Source: Ampelocalamus luodianensis | Taxonomy: Eukaryota; Streptophyta; Magnoliopsida; Poales; Poaceae | DNA length: 64,000 nucleotides | NCBI GenBank assembly: GCA_036346255.1 | Contig: CM070617.1 | Location: 21,317,080-21,381,079 of the forward strand | Direction of reading: 5' to 3' | Shown: positions 58,509 through 64,000 of the stretch, piece after piece | Layout: every line of letters begins with the position of its first letter | Numbering within the stretch: the first letter of the stretch is position 1 | Notes under the pieces: model-generated | What the model was told of the DNA's origin: nothing | Seen by the model: the letters and a program-made list of their open reading frames with translations, nothing else | The model's database searches: none | Program-made: the position numbers and the translations under genes

Positions 58509-59837
58509 TTAACGGCCTTCGAGTGGTCGGTCTGGATTTGGTGATATCGCCAAGCATCCGGTTACAAAAGCTAAATCAGGGCGCGTGCATACTTGAGCAT
58601 ACATAATGCTTCCGACAGCTGAAGCATAAGGAACCGACTTCATCTGATCAGTTTCATATTGGTTCCTTGGACATTGAAATGTCCCAAATTTATCGCCCTT
58701 AACAATAGGAGCAGGCGAGCCAGAGCACTTATGCATATTGTATTTCTTCAGTACTCTGTCAACGTATGCCTTCTGAGATAAACCTAATATTCCTTTGGAC
58801 CTATCTCGGTGAATCTCAATGCCAAGAACGTAAGAGGCATCACCAAGATCCTTCATATCAAAATTAGATGAAAGAAATCTCTTGGTCTCAAACAGCATAT
58901 CCTTATCGCTGCTGGCCAATAAGATGTCATCCACATAAAGTACTAAGATGGTGAATTTACTCCCCTTGAACTTAACATATATGCAATTATCAACTTCATT
59001 CTCTTTAAAACCAAAATTCCTTATTATTTTATCGAATTTGAGGTACCACTGCCTCGACGCTTGTTTCAAGCCATAAATTGATTTCTTAAGTCGACATCCC
59101 ATATGCTCCTTGCCTTCCACGACAAAACCTTCGGTTGAGCCATGTAAACATTTTCTTGCAAGTCGCCATTAAGAAATGCCGTTTAACATCCATCGATGCG
59201 ACTCTAAATCATAATGAGCTACAAGTGCCATAACTATTCTGAATGAATCTTTAGTTGAGACAGGAGAAAAGGTGTCATTATAGTCAATCCCCTCTCTTTG
59301 TGAGAAGCCTTTTGCTACAAGCCTTGCTTTGAACCTTTCGATATTTCCTTTAGAGTCGTGTTTGGTTTTGTAGACCCATTTGACCTTGTTTTTGACTCCG
59401 TCAGGAATTTCTACTAGGTCCCACACATCATTAGTGCTCATAGACTTTAGTTCATCCTTCATGGCATCAAGCCACTTAGGAGAATGTTCACTCATCATGG
59501 CCTCCTTATAAGAGGTGGGATCGTCTACCTTCCCTACATCATTAATATCCTCATTCATATATACAACATAATCATTCGGAATGGCGGATCTTCTCTCCCT
59601 CTGTGATCTTCTAATAGGTTCATTAGCTATTACAGGAGACTGTTGAGGCTCATCATTAGGTGCAACGTTAGGAATTTGAGACCTCAACGGTGGGTGCAAC
59701 AACGATATTTTCTCTGGAGGTGCAGCCACACGAGGCACGAATAAAGGTTTCAGGATGAGCGGTGAAGGAACATAAACCCGCTTCTCCTCGAGATCTATTT
59801 TCACGGGCTCCGGCTCCTCATTATTTTCTAAGAACAC
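58509..59837 (-). pseudogene. copia reverse transcriptase (two overlapping-frame pieces)
   Basis: 59169-59837 holds the integrase-RT linker (RRSQRERRSAIPNDYVVY) and RT start (WVYKTKHDSKGNIERFKARL, DYNDTFSPVSTKDSFR). 58509-59120 holds SIYGLKQASRQWYLKFD and the intact catalytic LYVDDILLAS. A gap of a few codons with a frame change near 59150 lies where NGDL-type sequence is expected. Catalytic aspartates are present, so only indels stop it. Confidence 0.9.
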
Positions 59838-59839
59838 AG

Positions 59840-60700
59840 CGTGCCTTGTTTCTACAAACTTAGTTGTCCTATTAGGGCGGTAAAAGCGATACCCTTTGGA
59901 TCTTTGGTACCCAATAAAATGACAACTTCTTTTTTAGGGTCTAATTTCCCAATATGTGGATTAAAAATCTTAGCTTCACACGACAACCCCACACTCGTAA
60001 ATATTTCATACTCGGTTTCTCCCGATCCATAATTCATAAGGTGTCTTAGGTGCGATTTCTGGGAACCCGATTAAGAATATGTGCAGTGTCTTTAGTGCTT
60101 CCATCCACAAACTAATGGGTAAACTAGAGTGGTGAGCATGCTCCGTACCATATCCATAAGTGTGCGGTTGCGTCTCTCGGCTACTCCATTCTCTTGAGGT
60201 TCACTGGCATAGAATCTTGAGCAACAATGCCATTTTCTTGAAGAAACTTAGCGAAAGGGCAGGAATTTGTCCATAAGAGGCATGTCTTCCATAATATTCT
60301 CCCCACGATCCGATCTTACCACTTTAATTCTTAAGTTGTGCTGATTTTCAACTTGACCTTAAATATCTTAAATTTGTCAAGTGATTCAGATCGGTCTTTA
60401 ATGGGAAAGATATAACCATAACGGAGAAGTCATCGATAAATGTGATGAAAGAATCAAAACCATCTCGATGTCACGGAAAAGGACCACAAATATCGGTATG
60501 AATTAATTCTAAAAGTCTGTCTTCGCGAGTAGCTCCCTTCTTTATTTGTTTCACATATTTTCCTTTAATGCAATCAATGCGTTAGTGCAGTCGAGAAATC
60601 TAATGGGTGGAGAATCTCTTCCTTAATGAGGCGCTCTATTCTCCCCTTGAAATGTGGCCTAAGCAGCGGTGCCACAATTTGAAGAAGTCTCATATTCTTT
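59840..60700 (-). pseudogene. copia integrase region
   Basis: Pieces include ENGVAERRNRTLMD (near 60140-60200), the conserved copia integrase motif, and KIFNPHIGKLDPKKEVVILLG (59852-60037). Several shifts. Confidence 0.82.
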
Positions 60701-60899
60701 TACCCTTAGCATCACATACATTCAAGGATACAGGAGATTCATTAAGAGAAAGCATATAAAGTTTGTCTCGTCTAAAAGCAAGACCAATATCATTAGAATC
60801 AAGCGCAATAATACATTTATTATCACCAAAGTACACTTAAAACCTTCATCGTCCAACAAAGAGTGAAATCAAATTCCTCCTAATAGAAGGAACATAAAC

Positions 60900-61960
60900 T
60901 ACATTATTGAGGCAAGTGAGAAGCCGTTGTCTAAGACTAATGTAATTGATCCTATTGATTCCACTTCGGCTTCCTTTCCATCCGCGACTTTAAGGCTTCG
61001 CTCCCCTTTTTAGGGTTCTCATGGTATGGAATCCTGTAAAGAATTAATGCGTGCAGTTGCACTGAGTCAATCCACGAGAATTAATGGAAAAATTAGCATA
61101 AAGTGTTTCATCAACAAAAGTTATTGTATCATTACCCTTCTTTGCGAGCCACTTTAGGAATCCGACACAGTCCTTACGAAAGTGCCACATGCTTGCAAAA
61201 ATGACATTCACCCCTTTAGGTGCTCAGTAGAGCTACATGAGGCTTAGGTGCGATATGCACTTTAGGCCCCGACTTATCAACATTGGGAGAACGCCAACTT
61301 CTTCTTAGATTTGAAGTCCCTTGGAACTTCCTTTTATTGGAGCCACCAACTTGAAGTGCAAGATCCCTCTTTTCCGTCCTAATTCTTTCCTCCTCCACAA
61401 CACACATGGCGATTAAATCGCTCATGTTCCACTTTTCTTCTGAGTATTATAGTTGATCTTGAAAGTTTGTATACTCGAAAGGAGAGAGGTCATAATGAAA
61501 TGGACTAGAAACCATCAAAATCTCCATGTCCATTCCTTAAGTTTTCAGGCCATATCGGTCATCATCATTATGTGTTCTCTATCTTGCGGAACCATCATAC
61601 TTAGTTGTCAAGAGCCTCAGAATCGAGTACTAGCATAAACTTTTGTAGAGCCCTTAAATTTTCTTCAGCGATGCGGATACTCTTTAGCATTTTGAGAATC
61701 GGGATTGCTCCCAGATCCCAAGCGAAATGGAGGTCTTCATTATCATAAGTGATAGGCGGTTGGACCGCTCCCATTTCTCAGCATTAGTTTCATAAATTTT
61801 CTTTTGTCATCATAATTTTCCTCACCCTCGGAGGGGAATGGGGCCAGCATCCTTAAAGCATAATCGAGATCTAATACCCCAAGGACAACATGGATTCTCT
61901 CCTTCGGGAGGAAAATTGCTCCGTAAAGTGTTCAATGTTGTCGATGGTGGCGCGACATTT
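60900..61960 (-). pseudogene. copia gag zinc knuckle and protease region
   Basis: 61216-61425 reads MCVVEEERIRTEKRDLALQ and KRKFQGTSN, the late gag part. A damaged CCHC knuckle (HFRKDCVGFLKWLAKKG) is near 61130-61200. Protease-side sequence ATVHV..LQGF-like follows at about 61020-61090, with VADGKEAEVES near 60960. Not in one frame. Confidence 0.75.
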
Positions 61961-62403
61961 GATGCATTTATTCTTGAATACCAAAATACGAGGGCACAAA
62001 ATTAGAAATAATCATAAGAATATGTTGCATGTAATTAATCCTCGTTGGTGCGATTAATAACACACAAAAACTATAGTTCTAATTCACATCACCGTTGGGC
62101 GGATAATGAAAAGAACTAAATAATTGATATGGCAACACATGATTATAATCAACGTTGGTCGAATATAATCACATGCATACATAATGCCAAAATAAACTAT
62201 TAAATCTCCAACTAAAATATCTCGTTGGTTCAATTTTAATCAGAGATAATACACAATAATTGGGTAATAATACTTTATTATTGGGCAATATGACATCATT
62301 CATGATATATCATAATTGTGCAAAACAATAATTAAATCGATTGCTCAAAAGGGATTAATCATAAGAAAGAAAGCATCAAATTAAACCAAAAATTGAAAAA
62401 ACA

Positions 62404-63131
62404 CTATTCGCCCAAAACTTCACGGTAGGCCAAAATCGTACCGCGACCCAACGCTCTGCGCGGCCCAATCGCGCCTCGGCGCCGGGCGCCTGGCGCCGTC
62501 CGTCGATCGGACGGTTCAAAACATTCGGCCCAAAGCGATTCGCGGCCCAAAAAGCGTGATCGTCGGATCGATCGGACGGACGATATGCGTCGCGGCGAGA
62601 TAAAGCTTGAAAACCTAACCTTAATCCATTTTCTCGTCCTCCTCGCGAAAAGCAGGCGCATCAGCGATAGCGAGAAAGCGGCGAGCGGAGGAGAGAGAAA
62701 CGGCGCCATGGCGCTTCCGCCGGCGAGCACGAGGAAGAGTGAAGCGGCATGGCGGCGCCACCTCGACCCTCCTCGCCGTGGCGTGCGTGCAACCGAGGTT
62801 CTTGCGCCCGGCCGTCGAGTGGGGCTAGGGTGGTGCCCGAGACCGGAAGTCGAAGAGACGCCGGCGACACAAGAGAATGCGTTTCCGCGCATCTTTAGAA
62901 TTCTTTAGGGTTTCGATTGGGGTTCTAGGGCTCGGATGGTGGGGATTTTCGTTGGGTTGGCTAAAACTTGATTCCCTCCTTCTAAGATGCTAACCGAACC
63001 AAGAATGATAGATCCGACCTTTTAAATTTTAGATCCGGTCCATAAAACTTTAGTTCTAAACTTTTGATCATTAGATCCGAGCAAAACAAGTTCGGGTTTG
63101 ACTAAAAAGGGTTCAAGATGAGCTAGAAAAA
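62404..63131 (-). other. Leader of the young copia element
   Basis: GC-rich 5' leader between primer site and gag. It contains a 162-codon minus reading (62404-62892), Arg- and Ser-rich, and a plus reading (62585-62908). Neither has a known domain, so non-coding is likelier. Confidence 0.55.
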
Positions 63132-63144
63132 GGCTCGATACAAA
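63132..63144 (-). other. Primer-binding site of the young copia element
   Basis: On the minus strand TTTGTATCGAGCC, next to the LTR end. Like the site at 42017 it lacks the A of CAGAG in the canonical iMet-type site. Confidence 0.75.
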
Positions 63145-63569
63145 TGTAGTCAAGATCTTAGGGCTAGCGTGATCTAAGAACATGAACTCTAGCTCATAAA
63201 ACATGAACACCTACTTAAACCTTAGTGCGGAAACATTAGGGCTTACCCGAGCACGAGGGCGCCATGAGGGAGGTAGATGCGTCGGTGCGACACGGGGTTG
63301 AAGTAGCGATGCGTGGTCGGCGGTGTCACGGTGGCAGCGGGGCTTGAGTCTTCGTCCACCTTAGCACCCGTGGCGGATCGGGATTGTATGAGATTAGATG
63401 GCCAAGAACAACTCGTGTACAAAGCCTGCCGAAAATCCTCTCTTTTTGTATATGGCGCTAGGTGACCGGGACCCAAACCAAAAGTTGGTCGTGCCTCCGA
63501 TCAAGGCGCGGGGGGAGACGAAGTCTCCCGGGAATCTCGGTATTTCGGTTAGCCGAGATCACCCCAACA
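63145..63569 (-). repeat. 5' LTR of the young copia element
   Basis: 425 bp; ends CCCCAACA on the plus strand followed by the ACGTG target copy. Confidence 0.96.
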
Positions 63570-64000
63570 ACGTGGACTTCCCGCGGACGCGGCAGGAGCG
63601 GAAGAGCACGATGGAGATACGGCTGAGCTTCCACGGCCAGGGAGTCCTCGCCGCCGCGGCGGCGGCGTCGTTCGGACGGGAGAAGGAGGAGGGGTTCTTT
63701 AACATCAACGTCAAGCTCCACACGAGGGTGCGCTTGAAGGTGATCCTCGTGAACAGCGTCGAGTACAGGCCGGACGTGGATTGCTACATCAGTGTTCCCG
63801 ACCCGAACAACGCCTCGGCGGTGGCGCAGGGGTTCACGGCGACGCAGTGCCACGTCGACGACTTCTCGTGATTGAACCATGCACATATAGGTGGAGCTGA
63901 CTGGAGCGGAGAGAAGTGCTTCCCGTTCAGAAATTGGCCGGTTTTAGTTTGTGTAGTTCTTTCACATCATCACGGTGGTTGTACAGACTTTGGATTGAAC

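Larger units (their letters stand above)
57362..63569 (-). mobile_element. Complete Ty1/copia retrotransposon inside NHL copy C
   Basis: LTRs 57362-57781 (3') and 63145-63569 (5'), 420 and 425 bp, running TGTTGGGGTGATC to GACTACA on the minus strand. The target duplication ACGTG is perfect (57357-57361, 63570-63574). Primer site at 63132-63144, purine tract AAAGGGGAGAA at 57782-57792. Order on the minus strand: leader (62400-63130), gag (about 61200-61960), protease (about 60950-61090), integrase (59840-60700), RT (58509-59837), RNase H (57971-58411). The LTRs are almost identical except at CHG sites, so insertion is young, but pol is split by small shifts. Confidence 0.96.
56978..63871 (+). 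pseudogene. NDR1/HIN1-like (NHL) gene, copy C, disrupted by a copia insertion
   Basis: Coding sequence lies in 56978-57361 and 63575-63871, separated by the 6.2-kb element 57362-63569 plus the target copy 63570-63574. The two parts stay in one frame and without the insert would give a 226-aa protein. The 5' part has a Pro-rich N-terminus (YYGPPIPP), membrane span (about 46-64), VSIRNPNRKQ (NPN 102-104) and GGERFGYV. The 3' part has FPRTRQERKSTMEIRLSF and RPDVDCYISVPDP. Insertion is after codon 128, so only a truncated protein (142 residues, last 14 from LTR sequence) is encoded now. Otherwise no stop or shift is seen, showing the loss is recent. Paralogue of the genes at 18588 and 29521. Confidence 0.95.

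Noticed and set aside
62404..62892. 162-codon minus reading as a host gene inside the copia element
   Set aside because: Lies in the GC-rich leader between primer site and gag; no domain, no splice pattern.

Overview
The window looks like nuclear DNA of a grass (Poaceae). The evidence is spliced plant genes with GC-rich first exons, GT-AG introns, grass-type LTR retrotransposons (copia, and chromodomain gypsy with LTRs over 3 kb), Mutator-like elements with 9-bp target duplications, and a plant-only NEK kinase. No species can be named from sequence alone.

Layout. 1-2.5 kb: broken Ty3/gypsy pol (minus). 3.13-5.12 kb: a Pack-MULE (about 170-bp inverted termini, perfect 9-bp target duplication) carrying a rearranged receptor-kinase fragment. 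6.07-6.81 kb: a fold-back Mutator-type element. 11.6-17.6 kb: an intact 14-coding-exon NIMA-related kinase gene (plus). 18.6-19.3 kb: an intact NDR1/HIN1-like (NHL, LEA-2) gene. 19.84-28.05 kb: a copia LTR split by a non-autonomous gypsy derivative that is mostly tandem repeats (80, 78, 32 and 139 bp), itself hit by a solo LTR. 29.5-30.2 kb: a second intact NHL gene. 31.6-51.27 kb: an old copia element (minus) whose leader was invaded by a tandem chromovirus array (37.64-50.47 kb). 51.6-55.3 kb: gene fragments and a small predicted two-exon gene (minus), possibly Helitron-borne. 55.57-56.36 kb: a third Mutator-type inverted-repeat element. 56.98-63.87 kb: a third NHL gene, cut after codon 128 by a complete, young copia element (perfect 5-bp duplication ACGTG).

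The host content is one cell-growth kinase gene plus a co-oriented cluster of three single-exon NHL paralogues spread out by transposons. Two paralogues look functional and one is knocked out. Nearly everything else is transposon.

The most unexpected signal is technical or epigenetic. In the two youngest elements the small differences between repeat copies fall largely at CAG/CTG/CCG (CHG) sites, and the same A is missing from the tRNA-iMet primer-binding site of two unrelated elements. This looks like consensus error at heavily CHG-methylated DNA rather than ordinary mutation. No new defence or metabolic system is apparent.
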